A DNA stretch of 64,000 nucleotides from the NCBI RefSeq assembly GCF_020889625.1, contig NZ_CP086382.1:160844-224843 (forward strand), read 5' to 3'. Below the pieces are notes generated by a model. It was not told where the DNA came from. It was given only the letters and a program-made list of their open reading frames with translations, and ran no database searches. The position numbers and the translations under genes are program-made. The DNA comes from Deinococcus radiophilus (GTDB lineage: Bacteria > Deinococcota > Deinococci > Deinococcales > Deinococcaceae). Shown here one piece after another: positions 46,550 through 55,752 of the stretch (its first letter is position 1; each line of letters opens with the position of its first letter).

Positions 46550-48133
46550 ATGACCAGGCCCACTGCCGCCCATCCACTGAGCCGCCGCGCCTTTTTGCAG
46601 GCGGCGGCCATCGTCACCGGCAGCGGCCTGCTCAGCCTGAGCAGCTGCGCCCCGGCGCTGCACCTGCGCTACCCGGAGAACCCCTTTACGCTGGGTATCG
46701 CCAGTGGTGACCCGCTGGCAGACAGCGTGGTGCTGTGGACCCGGCTGTCGCTTGACCCGCTGGGACCGACCGGGGCGGGCTTGCCCGGTGGGCCGATCGA
46801 CGTGACCTGGGAAGTCGCCCACGACGAGGCGTTCCGTCAGGTGGTGCAGCAGGGCCGCTCCCCCGCCACACCTGAACGCGGCTACGCCGTTCATGCCGAG
46901 GTGTATGGCTTGGAGCCGCACCGCGTGTACTACTACCGCTTTCACTCCGGCAACGCGACCAGCCCGGTGGGACGGACCCGCACCCTGCCCCGCGCCCAGG
47001 ACAACGTGCAGGAACTCAACCTGGCCTTCGTGTCGTGCTCGGATTATCAGAACGGCTACTTCGGGGCCTACCGCGCCCTGGCGCAAGACGAGCTGGACCT
47101 GGTGGTCCACTTGGGCGACTACATCTACGAGTACGGGCCCAACCCGGAAGGCGTCCGGCAGCACAGCGGCCCAGAAATCGTGACGCTGGAAGATTACCGC
47201 CGCCGTTACGCGCAGTATCACGCTGACCCTGACCTTCAGGCGGCCCACGCCTCGGCACCCTGGGTGGTGGTTTGGGACGACCATGAGGTAGAGAACAACT
47301 ACGCGGCCGCGATCATGGAAGCCCGCGCCAGCGACGAAGCTCCCGTCAGTGAGGCCGACTTCTTGACCCGGCGCGCCGCCGCCTATCAGGCCTATTACGA
47401 GAATCTGCCGCTGCGCCGCTCCAGCCTGCCCAAGGGGGCAGACATGGGGCTGTACCGCCGCTTCAGCTACGGACAGCTGGCCAGCTTCTCCATGCTGGAC
47501 ACCCGGCAGTACCGCACCGACCAGCCGTGCGGCGACGGCTTCGCACCCGCGTGCGCCGCCGTTATGGACCCCAACGCCACCCTGACCGGCCCGCAGCAGG
47601 AGCGCTGGCTACTGGAGGGCCTGCAGGCGTCACAGGCCCGCTGGAACGCCATCGGCCAGCAGGTGATGATGGCCCGTTACGACTGGCCTTTCGGCGAGGG
47701 TGTCATCCTCAACATGGACGGGTGGGACGGCTACCACGCCGCACGCGGGCGGCTGCTGGGCTTCATGGCGCAGGGGCAGGTCAGCAATCCAGTGGTGCTG
47801 ACCGGGGATATCCATTCGGCCTGGGTGCATGACCTGAAAGCTGACTTTCTGCGGCCCGAATCGGCCACGGTGGGCACCGAACTGGTCACCACGTCCATCA
47901 GCGCGGACTTTCCGGCGCAGTTCGTGGCGCCCACGGCAGGTGGCCTGAAGGACAACCCGCACACCCGCTACTTCAACGGTGCACAGCGGGGCTACGCCCG
48001 CGCCCGCATCACCCCAGACACCTGGCAAACCGACTTCCGGGTGATCAGCGACGTGAAGGCGCGGGACGCCGCAGTCAGCACCGACGCCAGCTGGGTCATT
48101 GAGCACGGGCGAGCCGGGGCGCAGCGGGCCTGA
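46550..48133 (+). CDS. phoD: PhoD-like alkaline phosphatase/phosphodiesterase (Tat-exported)
   Basis: A 527-residue protein with a twin-arginine signal (SRRAFLQAAAIVTGSGLLSLSSC), where the Cys could be lipidated. The PhoD N-domain contains FTLGIASGDPLADSVVLWTRL; the metallophosphatase core shows LAFVSCSDYQNG, HLGDYIYEYG, VVWDDHEVENNY and LTGDIHSAW. These residues bind the Fe/Ca cofactor and hydrolyse phosphodiesters or phosphomonoesters to recover phosphate outside the cell. The upstream -10 implies a leaderless mRNA. Confidence 0.92.
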   Translation: MTRPTAAHPLSRRAFLQAAAIVTGSGLLSLSSCAPALHLRYPENPFTLGIASGDPLADSVVLWTRLSLDPLGPTGAGLPGGPIDVTWEVAHDEAFRQVVQQGRSPATPERGYAVHAEVYGLEPHRVYYYRFHSGNATSPVGRTRTLPRAQDNVQELNLAFVSCSDYQNGYFGAYRALAQDELDLVVHLGDYIYEYGPNPEGVRQHSGPEIVTLEDYRRRYAQYHADPDLQAAHASAPWVVVWDDHEVENNYAAAIMEARASDEAPVSEADFLTRRAAAYQAYYENLPLRRSSLPKGADMGLYRRFSYGQLASFSMLDTRQYRTDQPCGDGFAPACAAVMDPNATLTGPQQERWLLEGLQASQARWNAIGQQVMMARYDWPFGEGVILNMDGWDGYHAARGRLLGFMAQGQVSNPVVLTGDIHSAWVHDLKADFLRPESATVGTELVTTSISADFPAQFVAPTAGGLKDNPHTRYFNGAQRGYARARITPDTWQTDFRVISDVKARDAAVSTDASWVIEHGRAGAQRA

Positions 48134-48147
48134 GGATTCGTCAAGAT

Positions 48148-48186
48148 ATACCTCTTTATCTGATACATCTAAAATTGAGGTATAAT
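48148..48186 (+). promoter_or_regulatory. Promoter and probable autoregulatory operator of padR
   Basis: TATAAT at 48181-48186 lies six bases before the ATG at 48193, a leaderless promoter. An inverted repeat, ATACCTC (48148-48154) and GAGGTAT (48177-48183), places its right half over the -10, as expected for self-repression by PadR. Confidence 0.6.
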
Positions 48187-48192
48187 CCTGGC

Positions 48193-48507
48193 ATGAACCA
48201 GAAAGAGCAATTACGGCTCCTGATTCTGGCGGTCCTGGGCCGTCAGCCGGAACATGGCTACGCCATTGCCCAGGCCATCAAGCTCCGCTCCGAAGGGGTT
48301 CTGAGCGCCCGCGAGGGCAGCCTTTATCCCACGCTGCATTTGCTGGAAAAAGAAGGCCTGGTGCAGAGCAGTGAAGTGGAGGCCTCTGGACGGGTGCGGC
48401 GGGAATACCGCATCACCGAGCAGGGCCGCGAAGCCCTCCAGTCGGCCACCGGGACGTGGGAACATCAGGTACGTGCGGTCGGGGCGGTGCTGGGCAGTGC
48501 ATCATGA
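48193..48507 (+). CDS. PadR family transcriptional regulator
   Basis: A 104-residue winged-helix protein of the short PadR class: LRLLILAVLGRQPEHGYAIAQAI, then SLYPTLHLLEKEGLV and RREYRITEQGREAL. PadR proteins repress a neighbouring membrane or detoxification gene until a ligand binds. The stop overlaps the next ATG, so the two are coupled. The -10 and operator sit directly in front. Confidence 0.92.
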   Translation: MNQKEQLRLLILAVLGRQPEHGYAIAQAIKLRSEGVLSAREGSLYPTLHLLEKEGLVQSSEVEASGRVRREYRITEQGREALQSATGTWEHQVRAVGAVLGSAS

Positions 48508-49133
48508 CGCCCGAACACTGGCTGAACGTGGCCACCCACGGCCTGGCCCCCGCTTCTGCCCAGCGCGTCACGCAGGAGTACCTGGACCACCTGCAAGACG
48601 CCGAAGAAGCTGGCGAGCCCCGTGAGGCTGTGCTGGCCGAATGGGGCGATCCCCACCAGGCCAACCGGGAGCTGAAAAAGGCCCACCTGACTGTCCGGGA
48701 GGCCAGGTATCTGCCGGTGGTGTTCGCGCCTACCTGGCAGGGGCTGAAAAAGTCCTATCTCCAGGACCTCGGCTTCATCGTCCTGATGGCCTTCCTCAGA
48801 ACGCGGGATGTCATGTCCGGGGCGGACTCTGCCTCCGTCGGAATCTGGTTGCTGGCAGGCTTGCTCCTGCTGCCTCTGGTGCGCTGGATCATTCTCAGCC
48901 GGGACGAATGGAGTCTGACCGTCAGGGCAATTTTCTCCTGGCTCCTGGATGTCATGACGGTGATGGTGCTGTTCATTGTGGCTGCCATGCTGACCTACCG
49001 CAGCACCGACCTGGGCTTCGCCATAGATGACCGCACCGATATGCTGACCGCCCTGGCCTTGATCGCTTACCTGATCTACCACGCCTCCAGGCTGCTCACG
49101 GCTGTGCAGGCCACCCGCAAAGCCGTCTTCTGA
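48504..49133 (+). CDS. PadR-linked membrane protein with HAAS-like N-domain
   Basis: A 209-residue protein. Residues 1-75 form a short helical domain (EYLDHLQDAEEAGEPREAVLAEWGDPHQANRELKKA) matching the HAAS/DUF1700-type prefix that accompanies PadR genes. Four membrane helices follow. Partners of this kind are thought to sense the envelope and cooperate with PadR. The start at 48504 overlaps the padR stop. Confidence 0.78.
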   Translation: MTPEHWLNVATHGLAPASAQRVTQEYLDHLQDAEEAGEPREAVLAEWGDPHQANRELKKAHLTVREARYLPVVFAPTWQGLKKSYLQDLGFIVLMAFLRTRDVMSGADSASVGIWLLAGLLLLPLVRWIILSRDEWSLTVRAIFSWLLDVMTVMVLFIVAAMLTYRSTDLGFAIDDRTDMLTALALIAYLIYHASRLLTAVQATRKAVF

Positions 49134-49150
49134 ACTGGTAAGAAATGGCC

Positions 49151-49190
49151 CGTCTCCGGGACGATAGGGCTGACGTAATGCCCGGAGACG
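49151..49190. terminator. Hairpin behind the PadR operon
   Basis: CGTCTCCGGG and CCCGGAGACG are perfect complements around a 20-base loop. No T-run follows; it is a terminator or an mRNA-stabilising structure. Confidence 0.55.
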
Positions 49191-49229
49191 ACCTACCCCA
49201 ATTCAGAATAAGCCCAGCCCAGCCATTCC

Positions 49230-49266
49230 ACAACTATTTGCCTTGCAAGGCAAATAGTTGTATGCT
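49230..49266 (+). promoter_or_regulatory. MarR-type operator and promoter of the marR operon
   Basis: A perfect 32-base palindrome (49230-49261), core CTATTTGCCTTGC with its mirror, overlaps TTGCCT (-35) and reaches to TATGCT (49261-49266, -10) with a 17-base spacer. Binding here would block RNA polymerase. The same core occurs before the gene at 51038. Confidence 0.85.
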
Positions 49267-49272
49267 GCTGTC

Positions 49273-49323
49273 ATGATGACACTTTCACGCCCTACCGGAG
49301 CCGCCTATGGGCCGCCTCTCTGA
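49273..49323 (+). CDS. Possible leaderless upstream ORF overlapping marR
   Basis: The first ATG after the -10 (six bases downstream) opens a 16-codon frame, MMTLSRPTGAAYGPPL, that ends 14 bases inside the marR gene in another frame. It may couple marR translation to leaderless initiation. It could equally be untranslated. Confidence 0.35.
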   Translation: MMTLSRPTGAAYGPPL

Positions 49324-49744
49324 AACGGAAACAGCGGCCTGGCGCGGCTTTCTGAGCGTGCATGGTCGGGTCTGGAAACAGCTGGACGCCGAGTTGCAAC
49401 AGGCGTTCGGCTTGGGTCTGCCGGCTTATGAGTCGCTGCTGACCCTCGAAGAACAGGGCGAACTGCGCATGACCGAGCTGGCCCAGCGCCTGCGCTTCAG
49501 CTCCGGCGGGCTGACGCGGCTGACCGACCGCCTGGAAAAAGAAGGCCTGGTCCAGCGGGTCCGCTGTGACACCGATGGCCGCAGCTTTCAGGTCAGCCTG
49601 ACAGGTCCAGGCAAGCACCAACTGCAGCGGATGCACGTCGTTCATCTGCGTGGGGTCCGCGAACAGTTCCTAAGCCATCTGGATGACACCGAGCAGGCCT
49701 TGCTGGGCCGCATCTGGGGGCGGATGGAAGGCGGCGGGGCATGA
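49307..49744 (+). CDS. MarR family regulator (MhqR-like)
   Basis: A 145-residue MarR protein: ELRMTELAQRLRFSSGGLTRLTDRLEKEGLVQR forms the winged helix and is followed by CDTDGRSFQVSLT. A single Cys (CDTDGR) could sense electrophiles. The gene starts the operon with a ring-cleaving dioxygenase, the arrangement of Bacillus MhqR, which represses quinone-detoxification genes. A GGAG lies before the ATG. Confidence 0.88.
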   Translation: MGRLSETETAAWRGFLSVHGRVWKQLDAELQQAFGLGLPAYESLLTLEEQGELRMTELAQRLRFSSGGLTRLTDRLEKEGLVQRVRCDTDGRSFQVSLTGPGKHQLQRMHVVHLRGVREQFLSHLDDTEQALLGRIWGRMEGGGA

Positions 49745-50703
49745 CCCTTCAGTTTTGCGGCATTCACCATGTCAGCGCCCTGAGCGCCGATATTGCCCGC
49801 AACCTCGACTTTTATACCCGCGTGCTGGGGCTGCGGCTGCTCAAGAAGACCGTGAATCAGGACTCGCCCAGCATGTACCACCTCTTTTACGGGGACGGCG
49901 TAGGAAGTCCCGGCAGCGAAATGACCTTTTTCGACTTTCCCCGCGCGGCCCGCGAACACCGGGGCAGCGATTCCATCAGCCTCACCGCCTTTCGGGTGAC
50001 CGGCACTGCGGCGCTGGACTTCTGGGAGACGCGGCTGCGGGAGCATGGCGTGCTGGTGACCGCCCGTCAGCTGGATGGACGCAGGCGGCTGGAGTTTGAG
50101 GATGTGGACGGCACCCGGTTGGCACTTGTGGATGACGGCGGCCAGGGACCGCGCGGCCTGCCCTGGAGCGGCAGCGATGTGCCTGGCGAGTACCAGCTGC
50201 GTGGCCTGGGCTTCAGCGGCCTGACCGTGAGTGACCCAGGCCCACTGCGCAGCTTGCTGGAAGACGGTCTGATGATGACCGAAGTGCGCCAATACCTTGA
50301 CGGCGGCCACCCGGTGCATGTCTTTCAGATGGGGAACCAACCGGAGAGCCGCAACCCAGCCCAGGAGCTACATGTCACGCTGCGCCCTGACCTTCCCCGC
50401 CACCGGCCTGGGGCGAGCAGCGTCCACCACATCGCCCTGCGGGTCAAGGATCAGGCCGAGCTGCGCGGCTGGATGATGCATCTGAGCCTCCTGGGGTACC
50501 CCAACAGCGGCGAGGTGGACCGTCACTGGTTCCGCTCGGTGTACGTGACGGCCCCTGGCGGTCTGGTCGTCGAACTGGCCACCGATGGCCCCGGTTTTGG
50601 CATAGACGAGGACATGGACCACCCGGGCGAAAGCCTGATTCTGCCGCCCTTTTTGGAACCGCGCCGCGCCGAGATTGAGGCGAGGCTGCGCCCGCTGACC
50701 TGA
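49741..50703 (+). CDS. Ring-cleaving dioxygenase, VOC family (MhqO-like), copy 1
   Basis: A 320-residue extradiol-type dioxygenase with two VOC modules. Metal ligands are visible in GIHHVSALSADIARNLDFY, SSVHHIALRVKD and [15 protein letters not shown]. Such proteins open quinone- or hydroquinone-type rings in MhqO-like detoxification. It overlaps marR (ATGA) and is therefore coexpressed and autoregulated. It is closely related to the gene at 51038. Confidence 0.9.
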   Translation: MTLQFCGIHHVSALSADIARNLDFYTRVLGLRLLKKTVNQDSPSMYHLFYGDGVGSPGSEMTFFDFPRAAREHRGSDSISLTAFRVTGTAALDFWETRLREHGVLVTARQLDGRRRLEFEDVDGTRLALVDDGGQGPRGLPWSGSDVPGEYQLRGLGFSGLTVSDPGPLRSLLEDGLMMTEVRQYLDGGHPVHVFQMGNQPESRNPAQELHVTLRPDLPRHRPGASSVHHIALRVKDQAELRGWMMHLSLLGYPNSGEVDRHWFRSVYVTAPGGLVVELATDGPGFGIDEDMDHPGESLILPPFLEPRRAEIEARLRPLT

Positions 50704-51037
50704 AAGCCAGCATGACTGCACCGAGAAAAACCGCTGCTGACCCCAGAGCGGCTTCGGCTCGACTTGGGGACATGACAGCGGTAGAGGCAGGCCCGCAGCA
50801 CCCACGCACAGGTGGGCGGCGGGCCGGGGGGAGCCTCCGTGACTCAGCAGACCACACCCTCACTGCCGGCACAAGCAAATGTGCGGATCGGTGCAGGCGG
50901 TCCACCAGCGGGCCTGTTCTAGCTCTCCAAAGTACATCTATTTGCTTTGCAAGATAAATAGTTATATGTTGTACCCATCAGTGGAAGTGACACCTTCCGC
51001 TTCCCACCCTTCCTCTTCCCCACACAGGAGCCGACAC
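50704..51037 (+). promoter_or_regulatory. Intergenic region with second MarR operator and promoter
   Basis: The palindrome core CTATTTGCTTTGC..AAATAG at 50938-50961 matches the marR operator in 21 of 24 positions. TTGCTT (50942-50947) and TATGTT (50965-50970) are 17 bases apart, the same geometry as at marR. CCGCT/AGCGG near 50733 is a possible terminator hairpin of the preceding gene. No gene is supported; the Shine-Dalgarno AGGAG precedes 51038. Confidence 0.8.
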
Positions 51038-52009
51038 ATGAGCCAACTGCAACTCACCGGAATTCATCACCTGACCGCCGTGACATCTCAGATTCGGGAA
51101 AACAAGCGCTTTTACACCGATATGCTGGGCCTGCGGATGGTCAAGCGCACCGTGAACCAGGACGACACCAGCGCCTACCACCTCTTTTATGCCGATGGCG
51201 TCGGCAATCCTGGCACCGACATCACCTTTTTCGACTGGCCGCTGGCCCGCGAGCAGCGTGGCAGCCGCACCGTGACCCGCACTGGCCTGCGTGTCCGCGA
51301 CCTGGACAGCCTGAACTACTGGCAGGGGCGGCTGGGCGAGTTGCAGGTCAGCCACGGCGACATCCGCGAACTGGACGGACGCCCCACCCTGGACTTCGAG
51401 GACACCGAAGGTCAGCGCCTGCGCCTGGTGGTGGACGGCGGCGCGGGTGACACCCCTGCCGTGTGGGAGCGCAGCGCCGTTCCCGCCGAGCATCAGCTGC
51501 GGGGGCTGGGACCCATCACCATCACCGTGCCGGACCTGCGGAACACCGATCTGGTACTGCAAAAGGTGCTGCACATGCGCCCGGTGCGCGATTACGCCGA
51601 CCCCGAAAGTGCGGACAGCACCCACCGCGTTCACGTCTACGAAATGGGCGCGGGTGGCAGCCCCGACAAGGAACTGCATGTGGCGGTGCGCTCCGATCTG
51701 CCGGTGGCACGGCCTGGGGCGGGGAGTGTCCATCACGTCGCCTTCCGCGTGCCGGATGAGGAGCAGTATCACGCCTGGACCGAGCACCTCTGGCGGATGG
51801 GCATGCAGACCAGCGGCGAGGTAGACCGCTACTGGTTCCGCAGCCTATATTTCCGCGAGCCGAACGGCGTGCTGTTCGAACTGGCCACTGATGGCCCTGG
51901 CTTCGGCGTGGACGAGGACATGGACCGTTTAGGTGAAACCCTGATTCTGCCACCTTTCCTCGAACAACAGCGCCCACAGATCGAAGCGGGCCTGAAACCG
52001 ATTGACTGA
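51038..52009 (+). CDS. Ring-cleaving dioxygenase, VOC family (MhqO-like), copy 2
   Basis: A 323-residue protein with the same two VOC modules and ligands as copy 1 ([44 protein letters not shown]). It is first of a rightward set with a third dioxygenase, an esterase and a nitroreductase, under the second MarR operator. A longer open frame starting at 50879 runs through that operator and is not real. Confidence 0.9.
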   Translation: MSQLQLTGIHHLTAVTSQIRENKRFYTDMLGLRMVKRTVNQDDTSAYHLFYADGVGNPGTDITFFDWPLAREQRGSRTVTRTGLRVRDLDSLNYWQGRLGELQVSHGDIRELDGRPTLDFEDTEGQRLRLVVDGGAGDTPAVWERSAVPAEHQLRGLGPITITVPDLRNTDLVLQKVLHMRPVRDYADPESADSTHRVHVYEMGAGGSPDKELHVAVRSDLPVARPGAGSVHHVAFRVPDEEQYHAWTEHLWRMGMQTSGEVDRYWFRSLYFREPNGVLFELATDGPGFGVDEDMDRLGETLILPPFLEQQRPQIEAGLKPID

Positions 52010-52024
52010 TCCTAAGGAGAACCT

Positions 52025-52929
52025 ATGACCACCCCTGTCTCTGGCATTCATCACCTCACCGGCATCACCGCCGATGCCCAGGCGAACGTGGACTTTTATG
52101 TGGGCCTGCTGGGGCTGCGGCTGGTGAAACGCACGGTCAACCACAGCGACGCCCAGACGTTGCACCTGGCCTACGGTGACGCCCTGGGCCGCCCCGGCAG
52201 CGTGCTGACGTTCTTCGCCTGGCCGGATACCGCGCAGGGACGGCGCGGCGTGGGACAGGCGACCGCCATCGGCCTGCTCGCCAGCCTGGGCTCGCTGGGC
52301 GACTGGATGACCTGGCTGCTGGGCCAGGGGGTCACCCGGAGCGGCGCGGCGACTCCACCTGGCTTTCTCTGCATGATCCCGACGGCCTACCGGTCCGGCT
52401 GGTCTTCGTGCCGGACGCCCCAACGGGACGGCCCTGGGACGGCTCCACGCTGCCGGCCCACATGCAGCTGCGCGGCATCCACCACACCGAGTTCTGGTCC
52501 GAGGACGTCTCTGCCACAGCGTAGCTGTTGGAGCAGCATCTGGGCTTCCGGCGCGGCGAGGAAGTGGACGGCCTGCTGACCTTACACACCCCTGCCGAAC
52601 TGGGCCACACCGTCTATGTGCGGGAGGCCGGCGGCTTCTGGCCTGCTGCGGGCGGCACGGGTACCCTGCACCATGTGGCCTTTCGCGCCGCCGACGCTGA
52701 CCACGAGCAAGCCATCTTAAAGGCGGTGACCGCTCAGGGCCTTCAGGCCTCAGACGTGCGTGAACACGGCTATTTTCAGAGTATTTATTTCACCGAACCC
52801 GGCGGCAGCATCCTGGAAGTCGCCACCGATGGCCCCGGCTTTGGGGCCGACGAAGACCCCGCACACCTGGGCGAGCGGCTGGTGCTGCCACCCGAACTGG
52901 AGCATAGGCAGGGAGAAATTGAGGTTGTT
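52025..52929 (+). pseudogene. Broken third VOC ring-cleaving dioxygenase
   Basis: The start (MTTPVSGIHHLTGITADAQ) and the C-terminal half ([34 protein letters not shown]) are clear. A one-base loss near 52335-52352 shifts the frame, and a TAG at 52522-52524 interrupts the corrected frame (a likely GAG codon). The normal stop before the esterase gene is also missing, so the tail reads into it. Ligand residues are otherwise intact, so the loss is recent. Confidence 0.85.
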
Positions 52930-53571
52930 ATGCCACACATCAGCTTGCCCGACGAAGAACGCCGCCCCTCCCGTGACTTGGGCTGGGTGCACCGTTACGT
53001 GCCCGGTACCTCGGGCCGCACCCTGCTGCTGCTGCACGGCACTGGAGGCAACGAACTGGACCTGCTGCCCCTGGGACGGGAGCTGGACCCAGGCGCGCAC
53101 CTGCTCAGCGTGCGTGGCCGCTCGCTGGAAGAAGGTGCGCCGCGGTTTTTCCGCCGCTTCTCGGCCACCCGCTATGACCAGGCCCACCTGATTTCCGAAG
53201 CGGACGCCCTGGCCGATTTCGTGCGGGACGCGGCCCAGCTGTATGGTCTGGACGCTAAGCAGGTCTACGCGGTGGGCTATTCCAACGGCGCAAACATTGC
53301 TCTGGCCACATTGCTGCAGCAGCCCAGGGCCCTGGCCGGTGCGGCGCTGCTGCGCCCGGTGCTGGCCCTGGAAGCTCCCCCCTCCCCCGATCTGAGCGGC
53401 AAACGGGTGCTGGTGCTCAGCGGCGAGCGTGACCCTTACGGTCCCTACGGACAGGGCATCGTCCCTCTGTTGCAGCGCAGCAGCGCCGCAGTCAGCGAAA
53501 CCCGCCTCCCGGCAGGCCATGAGCTGACCCAAACCGATGTGAACCTGACCCGGGAGTGGCTCACCGAGTAG
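52930..53571 (+). CDS. Alpha/beta hydrolase (MhqD-like esterase)
   Basis: A 213-residue hydrolase with the nucleophile elbow [10 protein letters not shown] (Ser), acid SGERDPYG and His in [11 protein letters not shown]. MhqD-type esterases stand beside ring-cleaving dioxygenases in quinone-resistance operons. The ATG at 52930 has GAGG five bases upstream, so it can be translated separately although it lies in frame with the broken dioxygenase. Confidence 0.8.
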   Translation: MPHISLPDEERRPSRDLGWVHRYVPGTSGRTLLLLHGTGGNELDLLPLGRELDPGAHLLSVRGRSLEEGAPRFFRRFSATRYDQAHLISEADALADFVRDAAQLYGLDAKQVYAVGYSNGANIALATLLQQPRALAGAALLRPVLALEAPPSPDLSGKRVLVLSGERDPYGPYGQGIVPLLQRSSAAVSETRLPAGHELTQTDVNLTREWLTE

Positions 53572-53585
53572 CACGGTCAACCAGC

Positions 53586-53623
53586 AGCCCGGAACGCAGC
53601 ATGGATTCGCTGCGTTCCGGGCT
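53586..53623 (+). terminator. Perfect 15-base-pair hairpin
   Basis: AGCCCGGAACGCAGC and its exact complement enclose ATGGATTC, directly downstream of the hydrolase stop; GTTCGCCTGTTTC follows. It marks the end of the dioxygenase/esterase unit. Confidence 0.7.
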
Positions 53624-53657
53624 GTTCGCCTGTTTCGCCAGTGCCTTAAACTGCTTC

Positions 53658-54449
53658 ATGCAAACTGTGTCACAGACGTTGGCCGGACACCGCTCCATCC
53701 GGGCTTTCACGCCCGCCACCATCCCGCAAGCAGTGATTGACGAGGTGCTGCACGAAGCGATTACTGGAACGTCATCCTCCGGCAATCTGAACAGCTACGC
53801 CGTGGTGCTGACGCGTGACCCGCAGCGGCGTCAGCGGCTGTACGAACTACACGGGGAACAGGACTTTATTCTGCAAGCGCCACTGCTGATGACCTTTTGC
53901 GCCGACTGGTACCGTGTCCGTGAGTGGCTGCGGCTGCGCGGCGCACGCGACAATTTCGGCCACCTGCTGGGCTACCATGTCGCCGCTTTCGATGCCATGC
54001 TGCTCTCACAGAGTGTCAGCCTGGCCTTCGAGGCACGGGGGTACGGGCTGTGTTATCTGGGCACCACCCTGAACGCCATGCCCGATATCTCGGCCTTTCT
54101 GGAATTGCTGGACACCTGCGTGCCAGTCACGACCATGGCTGTCGGTGTCCCCGCCGAGGACCCAAGCAAGCGGGACCGCCTGCCCCTCGCCGCCTATGTG
54201 CATGACGAACGCTATCAGGCCCCCACCCAAGATGAACTGGCCGAGCTGTACCGGGACCGCGAGGAAAGTGGCTGGGCCAGGTACATGGCGACCCCGGCGC
54301 TCAAGGCCAAGTGTGACGAGGGCGCAATCACGTCGCTGGCGCAGTTTTATACCAGCCCCTACAAGTACGATCCGGATGAGCAGCGGGCGCAGTCGGACAG
54401 ACTGCTGGAATTCCTGACCGAGAAGGGCTTTTTCCCAGGGAATGAATGA
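53658..54449 (+). CDS. Nitroreductase family protein (MhqN/NfsA-like)
   Basis: A 263-residue FMN-dependent oxidoreductase: LAGHRSIRAFTPATIPQAVIDEVL, SSSGNLNSYAVVL and AFDAMLLSQSVSLAFEARGYGLCYLGT. The family reduces quinones and nitro compounds, completing the MhqNOP-like set. TAAACT ends five bases before the ATG at 53658, suggesting a leaderless message separate from the esterase unit. The longer upstream frame is not supported. Confidence 0.85.
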   Translation: MQTVSQTLAGHRSIRAFTPATIPQAVIDEVLHEAITGTSSSGNLNSYAVVLTRDPQRRQRLYELHGEQDFILQAPLLMTFCADWYRVREWLRLRGARDNFGHLLGYHVAAFDAMLLSQSVSLAFEARGYGLCYLGTTLNAMPDISAFLELLDTCVPVTTMAVGVPAEDPSKRDRLPLAAYVHDERYQAPTQDELAELYRDREESGWARYMATPALKAKCDEGAITSLAQFYTSPYKYDPDEQRAQSDRLLEFLTEKGFFPGNE

Positions 54450-54623
54450 TTCGCTCTTCTTAGCCTGGAGAGATTGAGCCATGCTGCGGGCCACGTCACT
54501 TTCCTGAGCTTGGGGTGACGGCTACCCCGCTGATCGGTAAGCACTTCTGCCAGGATACAGGCCGGTCCTTTTCGCTGCCCGCTTCAGTGCTAGCATCTTT
54601 TCGCTTTGAAACAGGACTTTGCC

Positions 54624-55244
54624 ATGCCACAACGCAGCACCTTACTGATTGTCCTCATTGCCGTTTATATCGGAGCGGAGCTGGTGAGCAACGTGACGGC
54701 CGGCCGACTGGTGCAGTTTGGCCCTCTGGTTTTCCCAGGCGCAATTCTTCTGTACTCCTTGACGTTCACACTGCGGGATGCCATTCACGTTGCCGGCGGC
54801 TGGACTGCCGCCAAGGCACTGTTGTGGGGCGGGCTGGCAGCCAATGCCCTGCTCGCCGGATATGGCCTGATCGTCAATGCTCTGCCCACACCCGATTTCT
54901 TCGACGACGCTGCTTATCAGGCGGTCTTCGGGTCGACGTTCCGTGTCGTTTTTGCCAGTCTGCTGGCCTATCTGCTCAGCACCGCGCTGGATGCGCTGAT
55001 CTTCGAACGACTAAGGCACCGCGGTGTGACGACCCAGGTCGTCGCCTCTAACGCTGTGAGCACCACGTTGGACACGATTATTTTCATCACAGTGGCCTTT
55101 GCAGGGACCGGGGCTCCGCTGCTGAACCTGATGCTAGGCCAGATCATTCTAAAAATGCTGATCAGCCTCCTGCTGATTCCTCTGGTGCGCTGGGTGCGGA
55201 CACAGGTTCCCAGCACGCCAGCTGACCTGACTGCTCAGCCATAA
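54624..55244 (+). CDS. VUT-family (YhhQ-like) queuosine precursor transporter
   Basis: A 206-residue membrane protein with about six helices and the family pattern AELVSNVTAGRLVQFGPLVFPGAILLYSLTFTLRDAIHV. VUT proteins carry preQ0/preQ1 or related bases for tRNA modification. The ATG at 54624 has AGGA at a good distance. A GGGGT/ACCCC hairpin upstream (about 54513-54529) does not match a preQ1 riboswitch. Confidence 0.85.
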   Translation: MPQRSTLLIVLIAVYIGAELVSNVTAGRLVQFGPLVFPGAILLYSLTFTLRDAIHVAGGWTAAKALLWGGLAANALLAGYGLIVNALPTPDFFDDAAYQAVFGSTFRVVFASLLAYLLSTALDALIFERLRHRGVTTQVVASNAVSTTLDTIIFITVAFAGTGAPLLNLMLGQIILKMLISLLLIPLVRWVRTQVPSTPADLTAQP

Positions 55245-55752
55245 GCGGCGACCCGGCAGCAAAAGACAGGTGGTGTTGAGCGGCATGTTTCACTGAATGG
55301 ACGAAGTGCGGCAACTGCTTCAAGGCTGAGAGGATACCCGTGACCTCACCTCAAAGCAGCTGCAAGCAGAAGGTAAATCTACCGTGATGACGTATATAAC
55401 GTAACAGATAGAGGTGTTGCCAGGATGCCACTTCTTCCTCACCCCCGACGCTGCCAATCTGAGAGCTGACCAGAACCTTGCCACGCCAGCCGAGTGGCCG
55501 ACCCTCGCCCGTGACGGTGATGTCCTGTGGGGTGAGGCCGTGGGCAGCAGCCCTACCTGGTCGCCGCCGATCTCCGCACGGCCAGCAACTGCAATTGCCC
55601 CAGCCGAAAATTCCCTTGTAGGCACGCCCTGGACTTGCTCGTCTCATCAGACGGAGTCCATGGCTGCCCACAGCAGAATTGTGTCAAGCCGTAGAGCAAC
55701 GCTGCCTCAGCTTCTCCGGTCCTGGATCAGACAGCATTACTATGAATGACCC
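55245..55752. other. 508-base gap without a supported gene
   Basis: Several overlapping open frames of about 100 codons exist on both strands, but none has a family match, a ribosome-binding site and consistent codon use. TACTAT near 55738 is a probable -10 for the gene that starts at 55753. A decayed gene may lie here. Confidence 0.4.

Noticed and set aside
54450..54623. preQ1 riboswitch before the VUT transporter gene
   Set aside because: The region has a GGGGT/ACCCC hairpin but no preQ1 aptamer core, so I do not call one.
55320..55749. Small open frames on both strands in the 55.2-55.7 kb gap
   Set aside because: None has a start with SD or leaderless promoter, and none shows a known motif; codon use is mixed between frames.
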